Assembly: GCF_900105185.1 (NCBI RefSeq)
Contig: NZ_FNTJ01000001.1
Span: forward strand, 751,001-815,000
DNA length: 64,000 nt
Source: Pseudomonas saponiphila
GTDB lineage: Bacteria > Pseudomonadota > Gammaproteobacteria > Pseudomonadales > Pseudomonadaceae
Reading direction: 5' to 3'
Both the position numbers and the translations under genes were made by a program. Below are positions 30,889-40,677 of this stretch, one piece after another. Below the pieces are notes generated by a model. That model saw only the letters and a program-made list of their open reading frames with translations. It was not told the DNA's origin and made no database searches. Position 1 is the first letter of the stretch; the number at the start of each line of letters is the position of its first letter.

Positions 30889-31119
30889 CGCTGCGGTTTT
30901 CCTTTTGCTTGAACTGCCTTTTGGACACTGAAAAGCCTGGAACGTCGTGCATGGTCCCAAGGACCTCGTTCGCTCAGCCCTGTGCTGATTCGATTAATCA
31001 CCCAGGGCGATAACAGTAACCCCGGCGTGCTGTTCTGTCTTGGCTTTGTCCGACTTGTGGCCGGTACTATTTTGTACTAGCGCAGCCAATCAGGGCGGCA
31101 AAGGGGTTTTCAGTGGGAA

Positions 31120-31280
31120 TAATAGGGGGTGAATCGGCTGGCCTGGGCCGGGAACCCGGTTCTGGCAAGGTCCCGTGCATCACCGGGGAAGTCTCCGCAA
31201 CCTGTGCGGCTGAAGCTTGAGCCACTCGGTTGCACCTTGGGCAAGACGGCATGCATGGACGTTCCTCGCTCGGGTCCTCG
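31120..31280 (+). promoter_or_regulatory. Cobalamin-riboswitch-like element, no downstream gene
   Basis: Read on the plus strand, several conserved parts of the cobalamin aptamer appear in order: GGGTGAATCGG, GGGAACCCGGT (31150-31160), its pairing partner ACCGGGG (31182-31188), CCGCAACCTGTGCGG (31195-31209), GAGCCACT (31219-31226) and GGGCAAG (31239-31245). A poor B12-box-like stretch (CGCTCGGGTCCTCG) follows, then a hairpin GGGGCTTGCAG/CTGCAGGCCCC (31284-31311). The only genes nearby, pgi and panC, are on the other strand, so it controls nothing recognisable. It may be degenerate or drive an antisense RNA. Confidence 0.5.
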
Positions 31281-31324
31281 AACGGGGCTTGCAGTATTGG
31301 CTGCAGGCCCCAGCCGGCGGCAGT

Positions 31325-31350
31325 TTGCCCGAAGGTTGGGGTTCGGGCAA
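31325..31350. repeat. Inverted repeat downstream of panC
   Basis: TTGCCCGAA-N8-TTCGGGCAA is a perfect 9-bp stem, 9 bases after the panC stop. It has no U tract, so it may be an RNA 3'-end hairpin or a weak terminator. Confidence 0.5.
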
Positions 31351-31358
31351 TCAGGTGC

Positions 31359-32219
31359 TTATGCCGTTGTATCGAGGTCCAGATGCAAGTTGTCGATCAG
31401 ACGGGTGGAGCCCAGATACGCCGCGACCAGAATCACCAGGTCGCGGTCTTCGGCGGTGGCGGGACGCAGGTTTTTCCCGTGACGGATTTCCAGGTAGTCC
31501 CGGCGCAGGCCGGCGGCTTCCAGTTGCTGCTGTTGCTCGGCCAGCAGCTTCGGATAATCGCGTTCGCCACTGCGGATGGCCTGGGCAATCTGCTTCAGGC
31601 TGCGGTACAGCGCCGGGGCGATGGCACGCTGTTCCGGGCTCAGGTAACCGTTGCGCGAGGACAGCGCCAGGCCGTCGTCGGCGCGTACGGTCGGTTCGCC
31701 GATGATCTGGATCGGCATGTTCAAGTCATGCACTAGGGCGCGAATGACGGCCAGTTGCTGGTAGTCCTTCTGGCCGAATACCGCCAGATCGGGCTGGACC
31801 ATGTTGAACAGCTTGCTGACCACCGTGGCCACGCCCTCGAAATGACCGGGACGGCTGGCACCGCACAGGCCTTCGGACAGTTGTGGCACGCTGACTCGGG
31901 TCTGTCCGGCCATGCCGTCGGGGTACATTTCTTCGACGTTGGGGGCGAACAGCAGATGGCAGCCGGCTTCGAGCAGCTTTTCCTGATCGGCGGCCAGGGT
32001 CCGCGGGTACTTGTCCAGGTCTTCGCCGGCGCCGAATTGCAGCGGGTTGACGAAGATGCTGGCGACCACGAAATCCACGCGCTGAGCGGCCTTGGCCACC
32101 AGCGCGGCGTGGCCGCTGTGCAGGTTGCCCATGGTGGGCACGAAGCCGATCCGCTTGCCGTCGCTGCGGGCGCGAGCGACCGCGGCGCGCAATTCGCGCA
32201 CGGTTTTAACTGTATTCAT
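31359..32219 (-). CDS. panC: Pantothenate synthetase
   Basis: 286-aa enzyme joining pantoate and beta-alanine with ATP to give pantothenate. The nucleotidyltransferase motif is [16 protein letters not shown]; also [20 protein letters not shown] and [12 protein letters not shown]. Its ATG overlaps the panB stop (ATGA), so panB-panC is one operon. The panD gene that follows panC in P. aeruginosa is absent here. Confidence 0.97.
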   Translation of the reverse strand: MNTVKTVRELRAAVARARSDGKRIGFVPTMGNLHSGHAALVAKAAQRVDFVVASIFVNPLQFGAGEDLDKYPRTLAADQEKLLEAGCHLLFAPNVEEMYPDGMAGQTRVSVPQLSEGLCGASRPGHFEGVATVVSKLFNMVQPDLAVFGQKDYQQLAVIRALVHDLNMPIQIIGEPTVRADDGLALSSRNGYLSPEQRAIAPALYRSLKQIAQAIRSGERDYPKLLAEQQQQLEAAGLRRDYLEIRHGKNLRPATAEDRDLVILVAAYLGSTRLIDNLHLDLDTTA

Positions 32220-33016
32220 GCAGAGAACCCATGTTCGGCGCCTGGAAAGGTGACGGCTTTGACTTCTGCGACGTAGGCGCTCAAGGCCGCCTGGATGCTG
32301 TCTTGGCCGGCCATGAAGTTTTTCACGAACTTGGGTGAGCGACCGCTCAGGGACAGGCCCAGCATGTCGTGGAGCACCAGTACCTGGCCGTCGGTGGCGC
32401 TGCCGGCGCCGATGCCGATCACCGGGATCTTCACCGCCTGGGTGATTTCCGCGGCCAGTTCACTGGGCACGCATTCCAGCAGCAACATGGCGGCACCGGC
32501 CTGCTCCAGGGCAATGGCATCGGCACGCATCTGCCGCGCCTGGCTCTCGTTGCGCCCCTGGACCTTGTAGCCGCCCAGGACATTCACGGTCTGTGGCGTC
32601 AGCCCCATGTGCACGCACACCGGAACACCGCGCTCGTTCAGCAGGCGAACCGATTCGGCCAGCCAGGCCGCGCCTTCGATCTTGACCATGTGCGCGCCGG
32701 CCTGCATCAGCTGGGCGGAACTGCTCAGCGCTTGTTCGGGGGTGGCGTAGGACATGAAAGGCAGGTCGGCGAGGATCAGTGCCCCGTTGTTGCCGCGTTT
32801 GACCGCTGCGACGTGATAGGCCATGTCGGCGTTGCTGACGGGCAGGGTGCTGTCGTGCCCTTGCAACACCATGCCCAGGGAGTCGCCTACCAGCAGGACT
32901 TCGACACCGGCCTCACAGCAGGTGTGGGCGAAGGTCGCGTCATAGCAGGTCAGCATGGTGATTTTTTCACCTTTCTGCTTGAGGCTTTGCAGGGTGGTCA
33001 GAGTGATGTCTGGCAT
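32216..33016 (-). CDS. panB: 3-methyl-2-oxobutanoate hydroxymethyltransferase
   Basis: 266-aa enzyme (ketopantoate hydroxymethyltransferase) that adds a one-carbon unit from methylene-THF to alpha-ketoisovalerate, the first committed step to pantothenate. Motifs: [38 protein letters not shown] and [11 protein letters not shown]. First gene of panBC. Its substrate is the valine precursor, linking it to the ilv genes further along. Confidence 0.97.
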   Translation of the reverse strand: MPDITLTTLQSLKQKGEKITMLTCYDATFAHTCCEAGVEVLLVGDSLGMVLQGHDSTLPVSNADMAYHVAAVKRGNNGALILADLPFMSYATPEQALSSSAQLMQAGAHMVKIEGAAWLAESVRLLNERGVPVCVHMGLTPQTVNVLGGYKVQGRNESQARQMRADAIALEQAGAAMLLLECVPSELAAEITQAVKIPVIGIGAGSATDGQVLVLHDMLGLSLSGRSPKFVKNFMAGQDSIQAALSAYVAEVKAVTFPGAEHGFSA

Positions 33017-33411
33017 GAAAAGGGGTCCTCATTTCAGGCGCTTTGGAAACTACTGCGAGTAACGCGCGTGATTCTTCGTTTTTCAGGCGCACGGTCTTTT
33101 GTCGTGCTTATACAGCCTGGTTCCAAGCGATTTGAAAGTGCGGCCGGGACTCGTCTTGGCGCTCTCGGGCACATCATTTTGTGCCCAGAAGGTGCTCTGT
33201 ACCAGCGGGTGCCACCGCCGTTGCACAAGCGCCTTGGCCTGACGTTTCCTGGGGTCGCCGCGAACAAGCCTCGCTTGAATTGCGCCCTTTAACGCCGGGA
33301 TGGCGGCAACGGGACGCCTATAGTCGTGATGAGGACTCGGGAAGTCAATTAGATGTGTTACCGCCTTGTTACGCCGCGAGTGTTACCGCCGTTACTGATC
33401 CGTTTCAGCGC
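33017..33411. other. Gap between panB and folK
   Basis: No credible gene. On the minus strand a weak sigma70-like promoter, TTGACT (33343-33348) with GACTAT (33320-33325) at 17-bp spacing, could drive panB from about 300 bases upstream. No clear terminator for folK is visible. Confidence 0.35.
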
Positions 33412-33891
33412 TCAGGCCAGGCGTTCCAGGCCGACAAATGGGCAGGCATCGAGCAGTGCCTTGAGGGTGCGCCCATCGGCTAGCCGCAACTCGGCAGGGG
33501 CCAGTTCTGCCAGGGGATAGAGGACAAAGGGGCGGGCGTGCATGTGGTAATGAGGCACCTTGAGACGGGGTTCGTCGAGCAGGCGGTCACCGAACAGGAG
33601 GATGTCCAGGTCCAGGGTACGCGGCCCCCAGCGTTCATTGCGCTCGCGGCCCTGCTGGTTTTCGATTGCTTGCAGGGCATCGAGCAGCACCAGGGGTTCG
33701 AGGTTGCTGTCCAGCGCCGCCACAGCATTGGTGTAGCGCGGTTGGCCGGGAAGCAGGGAGTCGCTTTGATAGAAGGCCGAGACGCCGCGCAGTTGGCTGG
33801 CGGGCAACTGCGCCAGGGCCTCGATGGCGCTGAGCAGTTGCTCTTCGGGGGCCGCCAGGTTGCTGCCCATACCGATGTAGATACGTTCCAT
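33412..33891 (-). CDS. folK: HPPK (hydroxymethyldihydropterin pyrophosphokinase)
   Basis: 159-aa kinase that transfers pyrophosphate from ATP to 6-hydroxymethyl-7,8-dihydropterin in folate synthesis. N-terminal YIGMGSNLAAPEEQL and the HPPK signature RWGPRTLDLDILLFG are present. It lies 3 bases after pcnB, so the two are co-transcribed. Confidence 0.96.
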   Translation of the reverse strand: MERIYIGMGSNLAAPEEQLLSAIEALAQLPASQLRGVSAFYQSDSLLPGQPRYTNAVAALDSNLEPLVLLDALQAIENQQGRERNERWGPRTLDLDILLFGDRLLDEPRLKVPHYHMHARPFVLYPLAELAPAELRLADGRTLKALLDACPFVGLERLA

Positions 33892-33894
33892 CCA

Positions 33895-35292
33895 CTATTC
33901 GCCCGAAGCGTTGGAGCCGCCGACACGCTTGCGCTTGGCGCCGCTGCTGCGTCGACGTTTGCGAGGGGCGCCGCTCGCATCTTCCTTGCCGCTCAGTTCG
34001 CGGATCATGTCCCGGCGTTCGGCATCGTTGGCGTCCTGGTAATCGGTCCACCATTCACCCAGGCCATCGGTCTGCTCGCCGGCGCTTTCCCGCAGCAGCA
34101 GGAAGTCGTAGCCGGCACGGAAACGCGGGTTATCCAGCAGCAGGTCGGCGCGCTTGCCGCTGCGGCGTGGCAAGCGCTCTTGCATGTCCCAGATCTCGCG
34201 GATCGGCATGGTGAAGCGCTTGGGAATGGCAATGCGCTGGCACTGCTCGGCGATCAGCTCGTGAGCCGCTTCCTGCATGGCCGGGATCGGCGGCATGCCA
34301 CGTTCCTGCAGGCGCAGCACCCGTGCCGGCAGTGCGGGCCAGAGCAGGGCGGCGAACAGGAAGGCCGGGGTCACCGGTTTGTTCTGCTTGATCCGCAAGT
34401 CGGTGTTGATCAGCGCTTCACTGATCAGCGTGTGGGTGTAGGTCGGGTTGTATTCCAGGGCTTCGGCGCTGGCCGGGAACAACGGATCGAACAGTTGCAG
34501 GTCCACCAGCATTTCGAAGGTGTCGGCGGCGTAGCCGGAGAGGAACAGCTTGAGCACTTCCTCGAACAGGCGCGCCGAGGGGATCTCCCGCAGCATGGGC
34601 GCCAGCTCACGGATCGGCGTCGCGGTGTGCTTTTCGATACCGAAGTTCAGCTTTGCGGCGAAGCGCACGGCCCGCAGCATCCGCACCGGGTCTTCCTGAT
34701 AGCGCTGGCGAGGATCGCCGATCAGGCGGATCAGGTTGTTGCGAATGTCGTGTACGCCATTGGCGTAGTCGAGGATGCGCTCACTGACCGGATCGTAGTA
34801 CAGGGCGTTGATGGTGAAGTCACGGCGTTGCGCGTCTTCTTCCAGGGTGCCGTAGACGTTGTCCCGCAGGATTCGTCCGCTTTCGTTGCGGGAGGATTGG
34901 TTGCTGTCCTCCTCGTCGTCGTTTTGCGGGTGGTTGGCGCGGAAGGTCGCGACCTCGATGATTTCGCGACCGAAGTGAATGTGCACCAGCTTGAAACGAC
35001 GGCCAATGATCCGCGCGTTACGAAACTCGGCCTTGACCTGTTCCGGTGTGGCGCTGGTGGCGACGTCGAAATCCTTGGGGGTGATGTTGAGCAGCATGTC
35101 GCGCACGCAGCCACCCACCAGGTAAGCCTGGTAGCCGGCGTTCTGCAGGCGCTCGACGATATTCACCGCATACCGGCTGAATTGGGCACGTTGCAGCGAA
35201 TGTTGGCTGCTATTGAGCACTTCAGGGGTGCTGCGTTGGTGTTGCGTACGACGCAAGGGAGAACGGAATGACTGGAACAGCTTCTTCAGCAT
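33895..35292 (-). CDS. pcnB: Poly(A) polymerase I
   Basis: 465-aa class II nucleotidyltransferase that adds 3' poly(A) tails promoting RNA decay. Catalytic motifs LVGGCVRDMLLN and PKDFDVATSA (metal-binding DxD), then RDFTINALYYDP and the RNA-binding region. The C terminus is very basic (APRKRRRSSGAKRKRVGG), as in other PcnB. Start MLKKLFQSFRSPLRR; no strong ribosome site is visible, and the upstream frame to 35415 is not family-like. It lies downstream of crcZ, as in P. aeruginosa. Confidence 0.95.
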   Translation of the reverse strand: MLKKLFQSFRSPLRRTQHQRSTPEVLNSSQHSLQRAQFSRYAVNIVERLQNAGYQAYLVGGCVRDMLLNITPKDFDVATSATPEQVKAEFRNARIIGRRFKLVHIHFGREIIEVATFRANHPQNDDEEDSNQSSRNESGRILRDNVYGTLEEDAQRRDFTINALYYDPVSERILDYANGVHDIRNNLIRLIGDPRQRYQEDPVRMLRAVRFAAKLNFGIEKHTATPIRELAPMLREIPSARLFEEVLKLFLSGYAADTFEMLVDLQLFDPLFPASAEALEYNPTYTHTLISEALINTDLRIKQNKPVTPAFLFAALLWPALPARVLRLQERGMPPIPAMQEAAHELIAEQCQRIAIPKRFTMPIREIWDMQERLPRRSGKRADLLLDNPRFRAGYDFLLLRESAGEQTDGLGEWWTDYQDANDAERRDMIRELSGKEDASGAPRKRRRSSGAKRKRVGGSNASGE

Positions 35293-35470
35293 GGGATGCA
35301 CTGTTTGAAGGAATGTTCGGCCAAAACGAAGAATGACCGCATGATGGGCCGGGATTCTAGCATTTAGTCGAAGGATGGTGTAGGAAGCTGCCGCGACATG
35401 TGTAGGTCTGACCAAAGCGCCGTGCTACCAGGGCGGTGTGGGTTTTGTCGGGGGAAATACGAATTGCAGA

Positions 35471-35496
35471 AACCACAAGGGGAGCCGAAGCTCCCC
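35471..35496 (-). terminator. Terminator of crcZ
   Basis: On the minus strand GGGGAGC-TTCG-GCTCCCC is followed by TTGTGGTTT. Confidence 0.75.
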
Positions 35497-35837
35497 CAGA
35501 ATAGTTGCGTGCTCTATTTTTATTATTGGTTTTGGGCTTCTTGTTTTTGTTGATCGCCCTTGTCACCTGGTTTACCCAGTGTGACGCTCCCAATCGGGAG
35601 CCAAGAGCAAACGGATTGCTTTGATCGCTGAGTTGCAATGACCTTTCGATCCAACCAGTTCAGGCTCTGCCTTAGGGCAGTTTTTGTTGTTCTCGGCCTG
35701 GTTGCGGGGCAAGCCCCAAATACAACGCCTCTCCAAAAGAATCAGTTAGCTGCGCCTCCGCCGTGTTGTTTTTATTGTGCGTGAGTCGATTCGTCTTATT
35801 TTTATTGTCTTGTGCATTGCTTGTTATTGTTCTTGTA
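35472..35837 (-). ncRNA. crcZ: CrcZ, Hfq/Crc-sequestering small RNA
   Basis: About 365-nt RNA between cbrB and pcnB, the syntenic position of crcZ. It binds Hfq/Crc through A-rich CA motifs and so relieves carbon catabolite repression. Six such motifs are visible on the minus strand: AAGAACAATAACAA (about 35834-35821), GACAATAAAAATAAGA (about 35811-35796), CACAATAAAAACAACAC (about 35779-35763), GAACAACAAAAACTG (about 35692-35678), ATCAACAAAAACAAGAAG (about 35555-35538) and CCAATAATAAAAATAG (about 35530-35515). It starts about 12 nt after a near-perfect sigma54 promoter and ends at a hairpin terminator. CbrB activates it in characterised species. Confidence 0.9.
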
Positions 35838-35847
35838 CCAAACATAT

Positions 35848-35864
35848 AGCAGTTGCCGTGCCAA
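35848..35864 (-). promoter_or_regulatory. Sigma54 promoter of crcZ
   Basis: Minus strand TTGGCACGGCAACTGCT matches YTGGCACGRNNNTTGCW at all but one defined position. The predicted start is near 35837. CbrB sites should lie upstream, around 35900-36000. Confidence 0.92.
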
Positions 35865-35922
35865 CTTTTGTGAACCCCAGTAAAACAAGGGGTTAGGAGC
35901 CTCTGGCGCTATTATTCAGACG

Positions 35923-35962
35923 AAAAAAAGCCGGGGCTTCGTTACCTTTAGCCCCGGCTTTT
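35923..35962 (-). terminator. Terminator of cbrB
   Basis: AGCCGGGGCT/AGCCCCGGCT stem; on the minus strand a T6-7 run follows. It insulates crcZ from cbrB transcription. Confidence 0.85.
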
Positions 35963-36035
35963 GTTACGTCCAATGATGCGGGTAACAGTTTTTTTCATTT
36001 TGTCGAATGTCACCCGCACATTCGACAGCCTCGGT

Positions 36036-37463
36036 TCAGCTTTCGCTGGCGACCCCGCTCTTGCGGCGCGGGATGCCCAGGCGCTGGCGCCGCTCCCACA
36101 GGCATTTGCGGCTGACCCCAAGCTTGCGTGCCAGCTCGGTTTCGGTCATGTGGTCCTGGTGCTCTAGAACGAAATGCTGGAAGTAGTCTTCCAGGGACAG
36201 GTCTTCGGTGGGTTCGTGGCTGGTGTTACCCGGCTGTGGCGCCAGGCCGACGAAGTCGTCGTCTTCCAGGTCGCTCAATTCGATATCGATGCCCAGCAGG
36301 TCAGCTGAAATCTCCGGGCTTTCGCACAGGATCACTGCACGCTCGACCGCGTTCTCCAGTTCACGCACGTTCCCCGGCCAGGAGTAATGACGGATCGCTT
36401 GTTCGGCGTCGGCGGCGAATCTCAGGTCCGAACGACCGATGCGCGCACTCTGTCGAGCGAGGAAGGCGTTGGCGATTTCATTGACGTCGGCACCCCGCTC
36501 GCGCAGGGCTGGCAGTTTCAAGGCGATCACGTGCAGGCGGTAGTAAAGGTCTTCGCGGAACTGGCCGATTTTCGACAGGCTCTTCAGGTCGCGGTGAGTC
36601 GCCGCTATCAGGCGCACGTCGACTTTTTGCGACTGCACCGAACCTACCCGGCGGATTTCGCCTTCTTGCAGCACGCGCAGCAGCCGGGCCTGGGCTTCCA
36701 GCGGCAGTTCGCCGATTTCGTCGAGGAAGAGTGTGCCGCCGTCCGCCGCTTCCACCAGGCCGGCACGACCGGCACTGGCGCCGGTGAATGCACCTTTCTC
36801 GTGGCCGAACAGTTCGGATTCGATCAGGGTTTCCGGGATGGCGGCGCAGTTCACCGAGATCATCGGCGCCTTGGCGCGCTTGGACAGATTGTGCAGCGCC
36901 CGGGCCACCAGCTCTTTGCCGGTGCCGGATTCGCCCTGGATCAGGACATTGGAGTCCGTCGGCGCGACCTTGCGGATCTTGCTGTACATGTCCTGCATGG
37001 GCGGACAGGAGCCGATGATGCCGATTTCTCCGTTGCTGTTACCGGCAATGGCCTTGTCCGCCGCGGCCCCGGCCTTGCTCGCTGGGCGATCTGGCGCGGC
37101 GTTCTCGGCGCTTTGCCGATCGCGAAGGATTCGCGCCACGGCCTGGAGCATCTCATCGTGGTCGAAAGGCTTGGCGATGTAGTCCACCGCGCCCATCTTC
37201 ATCGAGTCCACGGCCGAGCGCAGGCTGGCGTAGCTGGTCATGATCAGCACCGGAGTGCCCTGGCCGAGCTTGATCAGTTCGGTACCCGGGGCGCCTGGCA
37301 GGCGCAGGTCACTGACGATCAGATCGAACGTGGGGATGCTGAAGCGTTCCTGGGCTTCCTGCACTGAGCCGGCTTCGCTGACCTGATACTGGTTGCGTTC
37401 CAGCAGGCGGCGCAGGGCGGAGCGGATAATGGTTTCGTCTTCGACGATCAGAATATGCGGCAT
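36036..37463 (-). CDS. cbrB: NtrC-family response regulator CbrB
   Basis: 475-aa sigma54 activator for carbon/nitrogen balance. Receiver ([11 protein letters not shown], acceptor Asp in [10 protein letters not shown]; about 1-120), AAA+ domain ([14 protein letters not shown], the sigma54-contact loop [19 protein letters not shown]; about 145-380) and C-terminal Fis-type HTH ([20 protein letters not shown]). It lies 22 bases after cbrA and next to its main target crcZ. Regulates use of histidine, proline, arginine and other amino acids in pseudomonads. Confidence 0.97.
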   Translation of the reverse strand: MPHILIVEDETIIRSALRRLLERNQYQVSEAGSVQEAQERFSIPTFDLIVSDLRLPGAPGTELIKLGQGTPVLIMTSYASLRSAVDSMKMGAVDYIAKPFDHDEMLQAVARILRDRQSAENAAPDRPASKAGAAADKAIAGNSNGEIGIIGSCPPMQDMYSKIRKVAPTDSNVLIQGESGTGKELVARALHNLSKRAKAPMISVNCAAIPETLIESELFGHEKGAFTGASAGRAGLVEAADGGTLFLDEIGELPLEAQARLLRVLQEGEIRRVGSVQSQKVDVRLIAATHRDLKSLSKIGQFREDLYYRLHVIALKLPALRERGADVNEIANAFLARQSARIGRSDLRFAADAEQAIRHYSWPGNVRELENAVERAVILCESPEISADLLGIDIELSDLEDDDFVGLAPQPGNTSHEPTEDLSLEDYFQHFVLEHQDHMTETELARKLGVSRKCLWERRQRLGIPRRKSGVASES

Positions 37464-37485
37464 TGATTCAATTCTCTCGACGGTC

Positions 37486-40440
37486 TCAGTTCACAGCGGA
37501 CGTCGCTTCGACATGGCGCGGCAAGGTCACCCGAATACGGGTGCCGCGCTGGCTTTGTAGATCGGCCGGGCTGTCGATGGTGATTTGTCCATAATGCTCT
37601 TCAACGATGGAATAGACCAGTGCAAGGCCCAGTCCGGTGCCTTCTCCAGGGTCCTTGGTGGTGAAAAACGGTTCGAACAGCCGGTCCATGATGTTCTTGG
37701 GAATGCCGCTGCCTTCGTCCTCCACGATCAGGTCGACCGTGTGCTCGAAAGCCTCGCTCTTGACGCGTACCGCGCTGCCGGGTGGGGAAGCGTCGCGGGC
37801 GTTGGAAAGCAGGTTGATCAACACCTGGGCGAGGCGCTGAGGATCGCCATCGACCCAGTGGTCGGGATCGCACAGATTGAAGAACTGCACTTCGAAATTG
37901 CGTCGATTCAGGGCCAGCAGGCCAATGGCGTCCTGAGCGACTTCGGCCAGGCACACGGCTTCGTCGTTGTGCTGGTGGCTACCGGCGTGGGCAAAGCTCA
38001 TCAACGACTGCACGATGCGCGAGATGCGCTTGGTCTGTTCGAGAATCTGCTCGCTGATTTCCGTCAGTTCGCCGTCCTCCTCGCGCTCTTCCCGCAGGTT
38101 CTGCGCCAGGCAGGCAATACCGGTGATCGGGTTGCCGATCTCGTGAGCGACCCCGGCGGCCAGGCGCCCGATACTGGCCAGACGTTCGGAGTGCACCAGT
38201 TTGTCTTCCAGTGTCTGGGTTTCGGTCAGGTCCTCCACCAGCAGCACCAGGCCGCTGTTGCCCGGTGCCAGAGGCTCGTCGATGGCCGCCTTGTGCAGGT
38301 TCAGCCAGCGGGTCTGGCCATCGAGGGCCAGGTGCTGCTTGTGCAAGTGTTCGTCCGGCAGATTGATGAAGCCTTGCAGCAAATCCTTCCATGGGTTGGC
38401 GATGGTGCTCAGGCGCGAGCCCACCACATGCTGCGCGGGAATGCCGGTCAGCTCTTCCATGGCCTTGTTCCACATCAGGATTTCCTGGTCCTTGGCCAGG
38501 GAGCAGACGCCCATCGGCAGTTCCTGCAGGGTTTGCCGATGGTAGCGACGCAGGGCATCGAGTTCGGCGGCCAGGCCGGTCAGGCGCGAGTGGTAGTCCT
38601 CCAGCCGGCTTTCGATGAAGTGGATGTCCTCGGTGACGTAGTTTTCTCCGCCGGCCTTGTAGGGCAGGAAGGTTTCCACCATGTCCTGGGCAACACTGGG
38701 GCCCATCAGGCCCGAGAGGTTGGCCTCGATGCGGTCACGCAGGCGCCGCAAGGCGTAAGGCCGACGCTCGTCGAAGGGCAGATAGAGGTCGCGCAGGGCC
38801 TGCTCCACTTCCTTTTGCGCGGCCTTGGCGCCCAGCGGCTTGGCCAGTTGAGTGGCGAATTCCTGGGGCGAGGCGGCATGCAGTTCCCGTCGTTGCGGGC
38901 GACGCACGTTGTCCACGGCACAGGCTTCGGCGGCGCTGGCTTCCTCGCTGCTGGCGTTGGTGAACAGCGAGATCAGGGTGAACATCAGCACGTTGGCGGC
39001 CAGCGAGGCGATGGCCGCCATGTGCCAGCTGGTGTCGTCGAGGACGTAGATCATGTTCAGCAGCGGGATATAGAAACCCTGCAGGTTGCCGATCAACGGC
39101 AGCAGCATGGTCACCAGCCACACCAGGATCCCGGCCAGCAGCCCGGCGATGAAACCACGCCGGTTGGCGGTCGGCCAGTACAGCACCGACAGTACGCCCG
39201 GCAGAAATTGCAGGGTGGCGACGAAGGCGACGATTCCCAGGTTGGCCAGGTCTTGCTCGGCCCCCAGCAGCAGATAGAAGGCATAGCCGGCCATGATGAT
39301 GGCGACGATCAGGGCGCGGCGGGTCCATTTCAGCCAGCGATAGATGTTGCCTTCCGCCGGCGGCTGATAGAGCGGCAGCACCAGATGGTTCAGGGCCATC
39401 CCCGACAACGCCAGGGTGGTGACAATGATCAGGCCACTGGCGGCGGAAAGGCCGCCGACATAGGCCAGCAGGGCCAGGGCCGGGCTGTTGGCGGCAATGC
39501 CGATGCCCAGGGTGAAGTATTCCGGATTGGTGGTGGCGCCGAGCTTGAGTCCGGCCCAGAGAATCAGCGGTACCGCCAGGCTCATCAGCAGCAGGAACAG
39601 CGGCAGGCCCCAGCTGGCGCTGACCAGGGCGCGGGGGTTGAGGTTTTCGGTAAAGGTCATGTGGTACATGTGCGGCATGACGATGGCCGAGGCGAAGAAC
39701 ACCAGCAGCAGAGTGCGCCACGGCCCCTCTTGCAGGGGCGTATGCAGCGCGGCCAGGGCGGTCTGGTTCTGCAGCAGCCAGAGCTCCAGCTGTTGTGGCC
39801 CATCGAAAACCCCGTACAGCGCGTAGAGGCCGACGCCGCCGATGGCGATCAGCTTGATCACCGATTCGAAGGCAATGGCGAACACCAGGCCTTCGTGTTT
39901 TTCCCGGGTCGCAATGTGCCTGGAACCGAAGAAAATCGTGAACAGGGTGATCAGCGCGCAGAAGCTCAGTGCTACGCGATGTTGCACAGGCTCATGGGTG
40001 AGGATGCCGATGGAGTCGGCCACCGCCTGGATCTGCAGGGCCAGCAGGGGCAGGACCCCCACCAGCATGAAAATGGTGGTCAGGGCGCCGGCCCAGGTGC
40101 TGCGAAATCGGAAGGCGAACAGATCCGCCAGGGATGACAGCTGGTAGGTACGGGTGATCTTGAGGATCGGATAGAGCAGCACCGGCGCCAGCAGGAAGGC
40201 CCCGGACACCCCCAGGTAACTGGAGAGAAAGCCGTAGCCGTATTGATAGGCCAGGCCCACTGTGCCGTAGAAGGCCCAGGCACTGGCATAGACCCCAAGC
40301 GACAGGGTGTAGGTCAGTGGGTGGCGAATGATCGAACGCGGGATCATGCCGCGCTCACTGATCCAGGCCACCCCGAACAGCACCAGCAAATAGGCGGCGC
40401 TGATCAGGATCATCTGGGTCAGGCTAAAGCTCATCGGCAT
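37486..40440 (-). CDS. cbrA: Sensor kinase CbrA with SLC5 transporter domain
   Basis: 984-aa membrane kinase. The N-terminal half has about 13 helices of the SLC5/sodium-solute-symporter family (a histidine transporter in P. putida and P. fluorescens CbrA). A linker and PAS domain ([20 protein letters not shown]) follow, then HisKA with the His near 767 ([16 protein letters not shown]) and HATPase_c ([19 protein letters not shown]). It pairs with CbrB. The ATG at 40440 or 40434 (MSFSLTQ) could be the start; both lie inside the 3' end of cbrX, so translation is probably coupled. Confidence 0.96.
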   Translation of the reverse strand: MPMSFSLTQMILISAAYLLVLFGVAWISERGMIPRSIIRHPLTYTLSLGVYASAWAFYGTVGLAYQYGYGFLSSYLGVSGAFLLAPVLLYPILKITRTYQLSSLADLFAFRFRSTWAGALTTIFMLVGVLPLLALQIQAVADSIGILTHEPVQHRVALSFCALITLFTIFFGSRHIATREKHEGLVFAIAFESVIKLIAIGGVGLYALYGVFDGPQQLELWLLQNQTALAALHTPLQEGPWRTLLLVFFASAIVMPHMYHMTFTENLNPRALVSASWGLPLFLLLMSLAVPLILWAGLKLGATTNPEYFTLGIGIAANSPALALLAYVGGLSAASGLIIVTTLALSGMALNHLVLPLYQPPAEGNIYRWLKWTRRALIVAIIMAGYAFYLLLGAEQDLANLGIVAFVATLQFLPGVLSVLYWPTANRRGFIAGLLAGILVWLVTMLLPLIGNLQGFYIPLLNMIYVLDDTSWHMAAIASLAANVLMFTLISLFTNASSEEASAAEACAVDNVRRPQRRELHAASPQEFATQLAKPLGAKAAQKEVEQALRDLYLPFDERRPYALRRLRDRIEANLSGLMGPSVAQDMVETFLPYKAGGENYVTEDIHFIESRLEDYHSRLTGLAAELDALRRYHRQTLQELPMGVCSLAKDQEILMWNKAMEELTGIPAQHVVGSRLSTIANPWKDLLQGFINLPDEHLHKQHLALDGQTRWLNLHKAAIDEPLAPGNSGLVLLVEDLTETQTLEDKLVHSERLASIGRLAAGVAHEIGNPITGIACLAQNLREEREEDGELTEISEQILEQTKRISRIVQSLMSFAHAGSHQHNDEAVCLAEVAQDAIGLLALNRRNFEVQFFNLCDPDHWVDGDPQRLAQVLINLLSNARDASPPGSAVRVKSEAFEHTVDLIVEDEGSGIPKNIMDRLFEPFFTTKDPGEGTGLGLALVYSIVEEHYGQITIDSPADLQSQRGTRIRVTLPRHVEATSAVN

Positions 40441-40600
40441 CTTTTTGGCTCTGCAGGATGAAGGTCACGACGATCAGAATCAGCCAGAGCAGATACGGGC
40501 GATACCAGGCGCCAGTAGCATCGATCCACCAATCCATGATGGCGGGGGAAAACAGATAGATCCCCACTACCAGGAGCAGGACCAAGCGATAGATGTACAT
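40424..40600 (-). CDS. cbrX: CbrX, small membrane protein coupled to CbrA
   Basis: 58-aa protein (MYIYRLVLLLVVGIYLFSPA ... QSQKDADEL) with two hydrophobic segments (about 5-20 and 38-50). Ribosome site AGAGG lies 6 bases before the ATG. Its stop lies 11-17 bases inside cbrA. A cbrX gene translationally coupled to cbrA is described in P. putida, and this matches in size and position. Confidence 0.85.
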   Translation of the reverse strand: MYIYRLVLLLVVGIYLFSPAIMDWWIDATGAWYRPYLLWLILIVVTFILQSQKDADEL

Positions 40601-40677
40601 CTCGGCCTCTCTTTATTGTCTGCGTGCCCGAAAACGTGCGGCGATGGTAACGGATGGGCGCCAAGCTGCAAGGGGCG

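Noticed and set aside
31067..31252. Minus-strand frame in the position of panD
   Set aside because: The product has no aspartate decarboxylase motif, in particular no Gly-Ser processing site context, and it overlaps the riboswitch-like element.
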